Shown one piece after another: positions 17,193 through 25,687 of a stretch of DNA of 54,512 nt. The DNA comes from an uncultured Hyphomicrobiales bacterium (GTDB taxonomy: Bacteria > Pseudomonadota > Alphaproteobacteria > Rhizobiales > Xanthobacteraceae): positions 1-54,512 of the forward strand of contig CAISIV010000313.1 in assembly GCA_903885555.1 (NCBI GenBank). Direction: 5' to 3'. Position numbers and translations under genes: made by a program. The notes below the pieces were generated by a model that searched no databases, had not been told where the DNA came from, and saw only the letters and a list, made by a program, of their open reading frames with translations. Within the stretch, counting starts at the first letter, position 1; every line of letters starts with the position of its first letter.

Positions 17193-18710
17193 ATGACAAC
17201 GCCTCGTACGCTCCGCCTCTCGCCTTCCGACAACGTCGTGGTCGCCATCGACCAGATAGGCATGGGCGACACCGCCGCGGGCTGGGTGGCTGGAGAGCGC
17301 ATACCGCGCGGTCACAAGATGGCAGTTGCAGCCATTGCGATCAACGAACCCGTGCGCAAATACGGACAGATCATCGGCTTTGCGTCGAAGGCGATCCTCC
17401 CCGGCCAGTGGGTGCACGAGCATAATGTCAGCGTGCAGGACTTCGCCCGCGATTATCGCTTCGCCGAAGATGCCAAGAACGACGAAGTGCTGCCGGTCGA
17501 GCAGCGCGCCACGTTCGAGGGCTATGTGCGGCCGAACGGCAAGACCGGCACCCGCAACTATATCGGCGTGCTCACCTCCGTGAATTGCTCGGCCTCGGTG
17601 GCGAAATTCATCGCCGAAGCCTTCAACAAGTCGGACCTTCTCAAGGACTATCCGGAAGTCGATGGCGTCGTGCCCTTCGTACATGGCACCGGCTGCGGCA
17701 TGGCGGCCTATGGCGAGGGCTTCGATCTCTTGCGCCGGACGCAATGGGGCTACGCCACGCATCCCAACCTCGGCGGCGCGCTGATGGTCGGGCTGGGCTG
17801 CGAGGTGTTCCAGATCGACCGCATGAAGGACGATTACGGCCTGGTCGAAGGCGACCACTTCCAGACCATGACTATCCAGGCCACAGGCGGCACCCGCAAG
17901 ACCATCGAGGAAGGCGTCGAGCGCATCAAGGCGATGCTGCCGATTGCGGCCCGCGCCAAGCGCGAGACCCGCCCCGCTTCCGAAATCATGCTGGCGCTGC
18001 AATGCGGAGGATCCGACGGATACTCCGGTATCACCGCCAATCCGGCGCTCGGCTCGGCCGTCGACGAACTCGTGCGCCACGGCGGCACCGCGGTGCTGGC
18101 GGAGACGCCGGAGATCTACGGCGCCGAACATCTGCTGACGCGCCGCGCCGTCAACCGCGCGGTCGGTGAAAAGCTGATCGAGCGCATCCGATGGTGGGAA
18201 GATTATTGCGCCCGCAACGGCGGCGAGATGAACAATAATCCCTCGCCCGGCAACAAGGCCGGCGGACTGACCACCATTCTGGAAAAATCGCTGGGTGCCG
18301 CGGCCAAAGGCGGCACCACGACCATGCGCGCGGTTTACGAATACGCCGAACCGGTCAAGGAAAAGGGCTTCGTCTACATGGACACGCCGGGTTTCGATCC
18401 GGTCGGTGCCACCGGTCAGGTCGCCGGCGGTTCGAACGTGATGTGTTTCACCACCGGGCGCGGCTCGGCCTTCGGCTGCAAGCCAACGCCATCGATCAAG
18501 CTCGCCACCAATTCCGACGTCTACCGGCGCATGTCCGAAGACATGGACATCAATTGCGGCGATGTCCTCGACGGCGTCTCGATACAAGAAAAGGGCCAGG
18601 AAATCTTCGACAAGGTCCTGGTGGTTGCCTCGGGCACCCATACCAAGTCGGAAGACCTCGGCTATGGCGACCTTGAGTTCGTGCCGTGGCAGATCGGCGC
18701 GGTGATGTAG
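17193..18710 (+). CDS. UxaA-family (altronate/galactarate-type) dehydratase
   Basis: 505 residues, near the family norm for the fused form. The N-terminal SAF-like domain (about 1-90) is followed by the UxaA core with YVRPNGKTGTRNYIGVLTSV, HGTGCGM, LQCGGSDGYSGITANPALG and a C-terminal FTTGRGSAFGCKPTPSIK. Family members dehydrate sugar acids such as altronate or galactarate in the cytoplasm with a metal cofactor. Close coupling to the TRAP genes suggests that the transported compound or a product of it is the substrate. The exact sugar acid cannot be told. Confidence 0.9.
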   Translation: MTTPRTLRLSPSDNVVVAIDQIGMGDTAAGWVAGERIPRGHKMAVAAIAINEPVRKYGQIIGFASKAILPGQWVHEHNVSVQDFARDYRFAEDAKNDEVLPVEQRATFEGYVRPNGKTGTRNYIGVLTSVNCSASVAKFIAEAFNKSDLLKDYPEVDGVVPFVHGTGCGMAAYGEGFDLLRRTQWGYATHPNLGGALMVGLGCEVFQIDRMKDDYGLVEGDHFQTMTIQATGGTRKTIEEGVERIKAMLPIAARAKRETRPASEIMLALQCGGSDGYSGITANPALGSAVDELVRHGGTAVLAETPEIYGAEHLLTRRAVNRAVGEKLIERIRWWEDYCARNGGEMNNNPSPGNKAGGLTTILEKSLGAAAKGGTTTMRAVYEYAEPVKEKGFVYMDTPGFDPVGATGQVAGGSNVMCFTTGRGSAFGCKPTPSIKLATNSDVYRRMSEDMDINCGDVLDGVSIQEKGQEIFDKVLVVASGTHTKSEDLGYGDLEFVPWQIGAVM

Positions 18711-18716
18711 CGCGTC

Positions 18717-20216
18717 CTACAGTTTGCGCAGCGGGTTGGTGAGCGCGAGGAAAAACGCCGCCAGCGTGAACCCGCCAATCACCAGGAACGCGACCCGGAA
18801 GGCATCCGCGATATCCGACTGGATCGCAGCCTGGCGAATGGCCGGCAACGCGGGCCCGACGTGCTTGACGTTCTCGATCATCGCCGCGAATGCTCGCGCC
18901 GCCTCCGGGTTTTTGATCGCCAGTGTGGCGAACAGCGCCGTCGCCACCAGCGCGGTGCCAAAGCCCGCGCCGATCGAGCGTGAAAACTGAACCGACGCCG
19001 CCGCTTCGCCAAGCCTCGCCTGCCCGGCCACGGTCTGCACCGTCACCTGCACGACCGCCATGACGGTGCCCATCGAGGCGCCGACCACGAGCAGCAGGAA
19101 CGCCAGCGGGATCAGGCCCATGATCGACGCAAACATGGCCAGCACGACGAAGCAGATCGTTGCCACCACCATTCCGTAAACCGGAAAAATCGTCGTCAAA
19201 CCGGTCTTGCTGACAAGCCGCCCGACGACAAGCGAGCCGGTTCCGATCCCGATCGTCAGAGGCACCAGCAAAAGACCCGTGGTCGACGGCGGGATGCCGC
19301 GAACCGACACCAGATAGACCGGAAGAAATGTAATGAGCGATACCAGCGCTGCACCGTGACACGCCGCCATGGTATCGGCGCGCCAGATCGCGGGCTGCTT
19401 GAGCAAACGCAGCGGAATGAGCGGCGACGCCGCCCTGTTTTCGTGCCGTATCAGCCAAGCCGCCGCGAACAGACTGATCGCAAACAGCCCGGCACCAAGC
19501 GGTAGAGCGTTGAGGTCGACGTGCTGGATCTGCTCGAGCGCCAGGAGAACAGTCACGACGAGTATCGTGAACAGGACGAGTCCGCCCGGATCGGCTTTCC
19601 AAGGAAGGCGTTCCACCTTCGGATTTTTGAGCCGCCACGTCAGCGCGACTGCGCACAGGCCAATCGGGATATTGATGAGGAAGATCGACCGCCAGCCGAA
19701 ATGTTCGGTGAGATATCCGCCGGCAACCGGCCCGAATGTATTGGCTGAAACGGCGACCGCGGCGAGATACCCTTGATAGCGTGCGCGCTCGCGCGGCGGC
19801 ACCGCCTCCCCGATCAACGCCTGCGACAACGTCATCAATCCGCCACCGCCGAAGCCTTGCAAAACGCGCACCAGCGTCAGCATTTCGACGGAGGTGCACA
19901 CGGCACAAAGGAGAGACGCGACCATGAAGATAGCCAGCGCGATAAACATCAGGCGGCGCCGGCCGAACGAGTCGCCGAGACGGCCATAAATCGGCGCAGC
20001 AATCGTCGCCGCGATCAAATAGGAAACGACAATCCAGGACGCGCGCTCGACCTGGCCGGTCTCGGCCACGATCGCCGGCAACGCAGTGGCAATGATGGTC
20101 TGGTCGACCACCGCCAGAAACATCGGCAGCATGATCGACGGAAATATCGTCAGAAAACCGGAAGACTTCGGCGCGGGTGTCGCAGGTGGAGCGTTTGGAT
20201 CGAGCGCGTTCGACAA
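18717..20216 (-). CDS. DHA2-family MFS drug exporter (14 helices)
   Basis: 499 residues. Motif A is YGRLGDSFGRRRLMF, motif C-like is ANTFGPVAGGYLTEHFGWR, and LAVVDQTIIATALPAI is the motif D1 region of EmrB/QacA exporters. The cytoplasmic N-end is Pro-rich. The only start that keeps the first helix is TTG at 20216; an in-frame TGA lies just upstream, and AGGA sits at a fair distance. It is a proton-driven exporter, ligand unknown. The stress-protein gene ends 40 bases upstream on the same strand. Confidence 0.9.
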   Translation of the reverse strand: MSNALDPNAPPATPAPKSSGFLTIFPSIMLPMFLAVVDQTIIATALPAIVAETGQVERASWIVVSYLIAATIAAPIYGRLGDSFGRRRLMFIALAIFMVASLLCAVCTSVEMLTLVRVLQGFGGGGLMTLSQALIGEAVPPRERARYQGYLAAVAVSANTFGPVAGGYLTEHFGWRSIFLINIPIGLCAVALTWRLKNPKVERLPWKADPGGLVLFTILVVTVLLALEQIQHVDLNALPLGAGLFAISLFAAAWLIRHENRAASPLIPLRLLKQPAIWRADTMAACHGAALVSLITFLPVYLVSVRGIPPSTTGLLLVPLTIGIGTGSLVVGRLVSKTGLTTIFPVYGMVVATICFVVLAMFASIMGLIPLAFLLLVVGASMGTVMAVVQVTVQTVAGQARLGEAAASVQFSRSIGAGFGTALVATALFATLAIKNPEAARAFAAMIENVKHVGPALPAIRQAAIQSDIADAFRVAFLVIGGFTLAAFFLALTNPLRKL

Positions 20217-20255
20217 AATTCACGTATCCTGCAATGCGCGCCCCAATACGCTTTA

Positions 20256-21098
20256 TCAGTGCGCCATCAACACAGGCAAGTTCGCCCGCGTCAAAACATG
20301 GCGCGTCGCGCCGCCAAAAATCATCTGTCGTAACCTGCTTTGGGTATACGCACATTTGACCAGCAGGTCGCAGCCAAGCCTATCCGCGTGTTCGAGCGTG
20401 ATTTCGCCGACCGCCTCGCCCGATACGCGTTCGCCGCGCTTGATCGTCAGCGGCGTCGCCTTGACGCCGTTCTGGCGCAGGTGACGTGCCGCCTCTTCGC
20501 CCGAGGGGCCCTGCGCCTCACCGCCTTCGACGGTAAGAACCGTCACTTTGTCGGCGAGCCGCAGAAGAGGCAAAGCGAAGGCATTGGTGTGCGCCTGTTC
20601 GGTACTGCGGTTCCACGACACCAGGACGTTACGTCCGATGGTTTTGGGCACCGAAGACGGCACGATCAGCACCGGGCGGCCGGATTCGAACAAGGCCGCT
20701 TCCAGCGGCTCCATTCTCGGGTTCTCAGCGGCAGGTCCTGGACGCCCCAGCACGATGAGATCGAACACCCGCCCCAGGCTTCCGATGAGAGTGTCGTCGG
20801 CGGCCTCGGTCCGGGGCCAGCCATAGGAATAGACTGCGGGCTCGCCGGAGCCGGACGGAACCTCGTGGGCTTGCATGAAGCTTTCGAAGGCGTGGCGGGA
20901 CTGGTTTGCAGCCTCAGGATCGAAGGCGCCCGAGAGCGCAAGACTGCTGACTGGTTCGAGCGAGACGTAAGAGGCAGCCGAGGGACGCACGGCGAAGCCC
21001 TCCATGTAGCTGTCGAAAAGCCGGGCAACCAGCCTGGCCCCTTCAAGCACGGCCCCCATCGCATCGTGATCTTCCGCCGGGATCAATATGGTTTTCAT
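20256..21098 (-). CDS. tandem universal stress protein (UspA family)
   Basis: 280 residues made of two Usp-like halves. The first opens MKTILIPAEDHDAMGAVLEG and ends ESGRPVLIVPSS. The second opens RNVLVSWNRSTEQ and ends in the family tail GGATRHVLTRANLPVLMAH. The nucleotide-binding G-2x-G-9x-G pattern is only partly kept. Usp proteins support stasis and stress survival in the cytoplasm. It is upstream of the exporter on the same strand and divergent from the response-regulator gene. Confidence 0.88.
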   Translation of the reverse strand: MKTILIPAEDHDAMGAVLEGARLVARLFDSYMEGFAVRPSAASYVSLEPVSSLALSGAFDPEAANQSRHAFESFMQAHEVPSGSGEPAVYSYGWPRTEAADDTLIGSLGRVFDLIVLGRPGPAAENPRMEPLEAALFESGRPVLIVPSSVPKTIGRNVLVSWNRSTEQAHTNAFALPLLRLADKVTVLTVEGGEAQGPSGEEAARHLRQNGVKATPLTIKRGERVSGEAVGEITLEHADRLGCDLLVKCAYTQSRLRQMIFGGATRHVLTRANLPVLMAH

Positions 21099-21247
21099 GG
21101 GCGCTTACCTATCAGCCTCGGTCCGGACGATTGGTGTCCTGTTGAACAGTATTCCTTAGCAATCTGGTTTAATAAACCATTGATTAATGGCAGCTTGCTA
21201 CCTTCCTCGGACGGTATCGGGCCGCGTTGCCCGGCACCCGGGGCACC

Positions 21248-21793
21248 ATGGTTCGTATCGATTTCAACCGTTTGCGTTTCCTCGTCATCGACGACAACGC
21301 CCATATGCGCCGCATCATGCGGACCCTGCTGCATGGTTTCGGCGCCCGCGAAGTTTACGAGGCGGAGGACGGCGCGGCCGGCCTGGAAGCCTTCACCCAT
21401 TACATCCCCGATATCATCATCACCGATTGGGCGATGCCGATTTTCGACGGTCTCGAACTGACCCAGATGGTCCGCCAACCCGGCGCGAATGCCAATCCCT
21501 ACGTCGCCATTATCATGCTGTCCGGACATTCCGAGAAGAAGCGGGTCACCGCCGCGCGCGACGCCGGCGTCACCGAATTTCTCGCCAAGCCGATCTCGGC
21601 CAAGGGCCTGTATCAACGCATCGTCAACGTGGTCGCCAATCCGCGGCCCTTCATCAAGACCAAGACCTATTTCGGCCCCGACCGCCGGCGCAACGTCAAT
21701 CCCTCCTATGCCGGCACCGAGCGCCGCAAAGGGGGAAAAGCCGATGTCATCCGGCAGGCCCCGCTCCTCGAAAAAGTACGCGCTCCAGCATAG
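21248..21793 (+). CDS. CheY-like response regulator with basic C-terminal tail
   Basis: 181 residues. The receiver domain spans about 8-125, with acidic pair D15/D16, phospho-acceptor D60 (IIITDWAMP), S92 and K114 (FLAKP). About 55 residues follow, rich in Arg/Lys (FGPDRRRNVNPSYAGTERRK), with no DNA-binding domain visible. The ATG at 21248 is preferred over a TTG 21 bases upstream. The Hpt gene follows 8 bases later, forming a phosphorelay pair without a kinase in view. Confidence 0.9.
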   Translation: MVRIDFNRLRFLVIDDNAHMRRIMRTLLHGFGAREVYEAEDGAAGLEAFTHYIPDIIITDWAMPIFDGLELTQMVRQPGANANPYVAIIMLSGHSEKKRVTAARDAGVTEFLAKPISAKGLYQRIVNVVANPRPFIKTKTYFGPDRRRNVNPSYAGTERRKGGKADVIRQAPLLEKVRAPA

Positions 21794-21801
21794 CAGAGGC
21801 A

Positions 21802-22383
21802 ATGACTGATATGGCTCCCCCGAAAAATACGGCGGCGGTCGCCACCTACGGCGACCACGAGGTCATCATGCCGGAAAACAAACTGCGCAAGGCGGTTTCT
21901 GCAACGCCCTTCGTCCCAGGCGATGATCCGGTCGCCCGCGCGGAAGCTGCACTCGCGGCGCTGTCATCCGAATTCGGCTCGATGATGGATTCAGAATGCG
22001 ACAGGCTCGATCAGGCGCGTCAAACGCTCGCCAAAGATGGATTCATCAAAACCAACAAGGAAGCTGTTTTCCACGCCGCTCACGACATCAAAGGCGAAGC
22101 CGCGACCTTGGGCTTTCCGCTGGTAGCGGCGGTTGCCGACAGCCTGTGCCGGCTGATCGAGTACACCCCCGATGCGATGCGGATCCCGCTCAAGCTGGTG
22201 GACCAGCACGTCGATGCTGTTCGCGCGATCCATCGGGAATATTCAAGGTCAAATGCCGAAGCTCTCGCAGCGGCGTTGACCGGGCGGCTTCGCGAAGTGA
22301 CCGACGAGTTTCTGATTCACGAAAACCGCGACCGGCCAGACGTACTGGAACAGATCATCGGGCCATCGATCGTGCCGGAGTGA
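21802..22383 (+). CDS. Hpt-domain phosphotransfer protein
   Basis: 193 residues. The C-terminal half is an Hpt four-helix domain; its motif FHAAHDIKGEAATLGF places the phosphorylated histidine at H94. The N-terminal 40 residues are polar and probably flexible. It would shuttle phosphate between a hybrid kinase and the receiver just upstream. It is convergent with the DUF2336 gene, with 7 bases between stops. Confidence 0.86.
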   Translation: MTDMAPPKNTAAVATYGDHEVIMPENKLRKAVSATPFVPGDDPVARAEAALAALSSEFGSMMDSECDRLDQARQTLAKDGFIKTNKEAVFHAAHDIKGEAATLGFPLVAAVADSLCRLIEYTPDAMRIPLKLVDQHVDAVRAIHREYSRSNAEALAAALTGRLREVTDEFLIHENRDRPDVLEQIIGPSIVPE

Positions 22384-22390
22384 GGCCGAT

Positions 22391-23563
22391 TTACGCCACC
22401 ATCCTGCTGTCGGCCACCATATAGTCGGTGGCGACCAGATCGTCGCAGAACATGCGGGCTTCTTCGCGTGCCGCCTCGACGGCGAAGCGCCGCAACAGCG
22501 CCAGTAGCGAGGCCATCTCCGGTCCGCGCTCGTGCGAACATCGCGCCAGCACGCGTTCGACCATGCGGCGTTTGAGCCGCGCCACCCCGCCCTGCTCGCC
22601 GATCAGGACGCCATCTCGCATCGCCGTGATGGCTTCGCGGAACGCCGGATAGGCGATATCGGGAAGCCCCGCCTTGCTGTAGAGCGCGTGGAAGCCCGAG
22701 ATATTTCTGTCGTGGATATAACTGGTGACGCGGTCAAGCGGCACGTCGGACAATTCCGCCAGCGCTTCCTCGAACAGCACGACGTTGCCCGACAACAGCG
22801 CACGCAGGATCATGCCGCCGGTGAGCTGCCCGCTCTGCCGCAAATGCCGCATCAACTCGGGTACTTCCTCGTAAGGCGTCTCGGCGGCAAGCGCGAGCGT
22901 GGCCTTTTCCAGGGCCTCGCGCGCCGCATATTCGGCATGCTCGGGTCCGAGCCAGTTCCGCGACGTGACAAAACCGGCGAGCGTCTGCGACAATTTGCTG
23001 AGCAAGGCCTGGCGCGTCGTCATCGGCAGATCGTCACGCGCCACGAGGTTCTCTCGGATCGCCGAGAGGTGGCCGAAACGCTCGACGATACGATTGATCG
23101 AAAACAGCGCGATCTCGGCGTCAGGATTTTCAAGAAGCGTCAGACAGGCTTCCGCCGATCCGACTTCGGAAATGGCAGCGGCGAGCGGCGCCGACAGCAA
23201 TACGCGGCCGGCAATCGCTGTTTGCGTTTCCGGCTGGCCGGTGGCGATCAGATCCACCAGATCGTCTTCCAGCAACAGCGGCGAGCGCGACAGGATTGGC
23301 AACGCGACGTCGATCTGATCGGCGGCCAGCGCATTCACCACCACCGGCGGCGCTTTCTGCGACGAGGCAAACACGTCAGACATCGCGCGGCGAACCAGCG
23401 GCGACGGGTCGTCCAGCATCATGATCATCGCGCCTTCAGCGGCGGCGAGATCGTCGAACGATAAATCGGAATGGAGATAGGCGCGCGCCAGCGCGGAGGT
23501 TGCTTCGGCCCGCTCGCCAGGAGGCGCACTGCGGACCCACTGCAGGAACTGTCGAACAATCAT
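22391..23563 (-). CDS. DUF2336-family protein
   Basis: 390 residues, all helical with HEAT-like leucine/alanine pattern: LFLMMLDDPSPLVRRAM-like first repeats, then VDLIATGQPETQTAIAGR, and a C-end with AVEAAREEARMFCDDL. DUF2336 proteins are common in Rhizobiales and have no settled role. The start at MIVRQFLQW (23563) is favoured; 22 further upstream codons look unlike the family. Convergence with the CheY/Hpt pair is suggestive but not proof of a link. Confidence 0.78.
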   Translation of the reverse strand: MIVRQFLQWVRSAPPGERAEATSALARAYLHSDLSFDDLAAAEGAMIMMLDDPSPLVRRAMSDVFASSQKAPPVVVNALAADQIDVALPILSRSPLLLEDDLVDLIATGQPETQTAIAGRVLLSAPLAAAISEVGSAEACLTLLENPDAEIALFSINRIVERFGHLSAIRENLVARDDLPMTTRQALLSKLSQTLAGFVTSRNWLGPEHAEYAAREALEKATLALAAETPYEEVPELMRHLRQSGQLTGGMILRALLSGNVVLFEEALAELSDVPLDRVTSYIHDRNISGFHALYSKAGLPDIAYPAFREAITAMRDGVLIGEQGGVARLKRRMVERVLARCSHERGPEMASLLALLRRFAVEAAREEARMFCDDLVATDYMVADSRMVA

Positions 23564-23711
23564 GGACACTACCGACGCTACAGACACACCGTCATACTGA
23601 CGGCAATGCACAGCGTACCGCACGCCCACTTAACAAAGCGTTCACTATAGATATTGAGCGAGTGTTAACGACGAACCGCCGAAAAATCCAAGTGTTTCAA
23701 GGCTTCCAGTG

Positions 23712-24665
23712 TCAGACGCTGCCGCGAAACATCTTGCGGATATCGGTCGGGCTGTCGGTGAACAGGTCGTGCCCTTGCGCAGGACCTTGCGTCTTCTGGT
23801 CGGAATTGTTGTCGGCCGTGCCGGGCGTCCAGAGACTGCTGACTTTTTCCGTGACTGCCTTGCGGGCGCGGTCGGTGAACATCGCCTGGAACAGCGGCTT
23901 GGTGTCCGGCAGCGGCGGCAGATCACTGGCTGCGGCGAAAGCCTCCGTCACGCCGGCCGTATCCGGCACGCGGGTTTGCGGCTTCGATTGCGCCTGGGCC
24001 ATAGCGATGTCGCTGCCTGCCGCCGCTGGCGCGAAATTCATCGCGCGTGCGACCTCGAACTTGCCGGACAGCTTGGCATAGACGTCGGCGGCGCTGCGGG
24101 CCTGTCCTGACTTGTCGTAAAAGATGCTCTGATTGGCAGCCGCCGCCTGCGGAAACATTTTCGCTGCATTGGCATTCGGCTGCGTATCCGCAGCGTTGAT
24201 CAGCTTCCCGGCGCCGTCGGGACCGAGGAAATGCGCGATATAGAGTTCGCCTTCGGTCGGCTTGCGGCCGATGGCGTTTTGCAGCTGATCGGAATTGGCG
24301 CGCGTGAAGGCGCCGGCCATCATGGCGCTAGTCGATGGATCCGAACGCAACTGCATGATCGAATTGCGGGCCGCCGGATCGGCCACCTCATAGCGGCCAT
24401 CTGCATTCTTCGTGATGGCGTCGGCATATTTGCCAAGGCCCACGGCTGTCCCCGCGGTTTTCAGGGTGCCGAGCCAGGTCTGCTCGATGAACTGGTAAAG
24501 GCCCTTGGCCGACGACGTGACCGCCTGCGCAGCTGGGTTCATGTTGGATTCAATCTTGGCAGTGGTCACGAGATATTCGAAGCTGATGCCGCTCGACTTG
24601 GAGGCCTGCTTGATCGCACCGGTAATCTGCGGAACGGAGCTGGCAGTGGTGGAATTGACGGCCAT
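23712..24665 (-). CDS. SLT-type lytic transglycosylase domain protein
   Basis: 317 residues. The catalytic glutamate is E39 in TTAKIESNMNPAAQA, followed by SAKGLYQFIEQTW, the substrate-groove motif of family 1 transglycosylases. The C-terminal 150 residues are low-complexity (Ala, Gln, Pro, Lys). No classical signal peptide is seen, which recalls flagellar or secretion-associated muramidases exported by other routes. It cleaves peptidoglycan glycan strands; the specific process served is unknown. Confidence 0.82.
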   Translation of the reverse strand: MAVNSTTASSVPQITGAIKQASKSSGISFEYLVTTAKIESNMNPAAQAVTSSAKGLYQFIEQTWLGTLKTAGTAVGLGKYADAITKNADGRYEVADPAARNSIMQLRSDPSTSAMMAGAFTRANSDQLQNAIGRKPTEGELYIAHFLGPDGAGKLINAADTQPNANAAKMFPQAAAANQSIFYDKSGQARSAADVYAKLSGKFEVARAMNFAPAAAGSDIAMAQAQSKPQTRVPDTAGVTEAFAAASDLPPLPDTKPLFQAMFTDRARKAVTEKVSSLWTPGTADNNSDQKTQGPAQGHDLFTDSPTDIRKMFRGSV

Positions 24666-24811
24666 TGGGTTGCCTTCAGGGCGAAATCGCGTGGTTTACA
24701 CGACGCAACCGGCACAGCGGCTCTTACGACCATGGGGAAATATGGTAAACGAAACGTTAATCCGGTAGCGGGAATACCCTCGTTCGAACTCTCCAAGGCG
24801 GGCTACAAGAC

Positions 24812-25681
24812 ATGCGTTCTCTCCTTTTCGTTCCCGCCGACGGTGGCACCAAGCTCGACAAGGCCATGGCCAGCGGCGCCGACGCCGTCATCATCGACCT
24901 TGAGGATTCGATCACGCCGGAGCGCAAGGCCAACGCCCGCGCCGCCTGCCTCGAATTCCTGAAGGCGACCGCGCCCAAGACCGGCCGCCCGAAGCTGCTG
25001 GTCCGCATCAACGGCCTCGACACCGGCATGACCGACGCCGACCTCGACGCCATTGTCGCCGGCAAGCCGGATGCCGTCGTATTTCCCAAAGCCGAGGGCG
25101 GTTCGACCGTCGTTCACCTCGACGCCAAGCTGACCGCGCGTGAAGCCATCGCCGGACTGCCGGAAGGCTCGATCAAGGTGCTGGCGCAGGCGGTCGAATC
25201 CGCCGCAGGACTGTTCGCCGCCGGCACGTATCGCGACGCCAGCAAGCGCCTGATCGGCATGACCTGGGGCCCGGAGGATCTGTCCGCCGAACTCGGCGCC
25301 GAGGCCAACCGCGACGAGCACGGCCTGCTCACCGAGCCCTACCGCCTCGCCCGCAATATCTGCCTGTACGGCGCCGCGGCGGCCAAGCTGCCGGCGATCG
25401 AAACCGTCTATGTCGATTTTCGCAATACCGAAGGCCTGCGCCGCGACACCACCGAAGCACGCCGCGACGGCTTCGTCGGACGGCTGGCCATTCACCCGGC
25501 ACAGGTCGCGGTGATCAACGAGGTGTTCACACCGACGGCCGAGCAGATCGAAAAGGCCAAGGCCGTGGTCGCTGCGTTTGCCGCCAAACCCGGCGCCGGC
25601 GCCGTTGGCGTCGACGGCAAGATGCTGGACCGCCCGCATCTGGTGCGCGCGCAGAACCTGCTGGCGCGCACCGGCAACTAA
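24812..25681 (+). CDS. CitE-like CoA-ester lyase (HpcH/HpaI family)
   Basis: 289 residues, typical length. Conserved features are RSLLFVPADGGTKLDKAMAS, VIIDLEDSITPERK (acidic metal ligands), LLVRINGLDTG, VFPKAEGG and GRLAIHPAQVAVINEVF. The fold is a TIM barrel binding Mg2+ and an acyl-CoA. Members cleave malyl-, citramalyl- or related CoA esters; which one is not decidable. Expected to be cytoplasmic. It is convergent with the branched-chain receptor gene. Confidence 0.9.
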   Translation: MRSLLFVPADGGTKLDKAMASGADAVIIDLEDSITPERKANARAACLEFLKATAPKTGRPKLLVRINGLDTGMTDADLDAIVAGKPDAVVFPKAEGGSTVVHLDAKLTAREAIAGLPEGSIKVLAQAVESAAGLFAAGTYRDASKRLIGMTWGPEDLSAELGAEANRDEHGLLTEPYRLARNICLYGAAAAKLPAIETVYVDFRNTEGLRRDTTEARRDGFVGRLAIHPAQVAVINEVFTPTAEQIEKAKAVVAAFAAKPGAGAVGVDGKMLDRPHLVRAQNLLARTGN

Positions 25682-25687
25682 CGCCGG

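Noticed and set aside
17127-18641. Open frame of 504 codons opposite the UxaA-family gene
   Set aside because: Shadow of a gene with clear family motifs; low-complexity, no domains.
18550-20355. Long open frame of about 600 codons on the minus strand overlapping the UxaA and exporter genes
   Set aside because: It is a frame shadow of the DHA2 exporter: Arg-rich, without membrane helices or motifs, and crosses into the opposing UxaA gene.
21165-21179. Small inverted repeat TGGTTTAATAAACCA between the stress-protein and response-regulator genes
   Set aside because: Six-base arms in a divergent promoter area; does not match CtrA or FNR consensus and could be chance.
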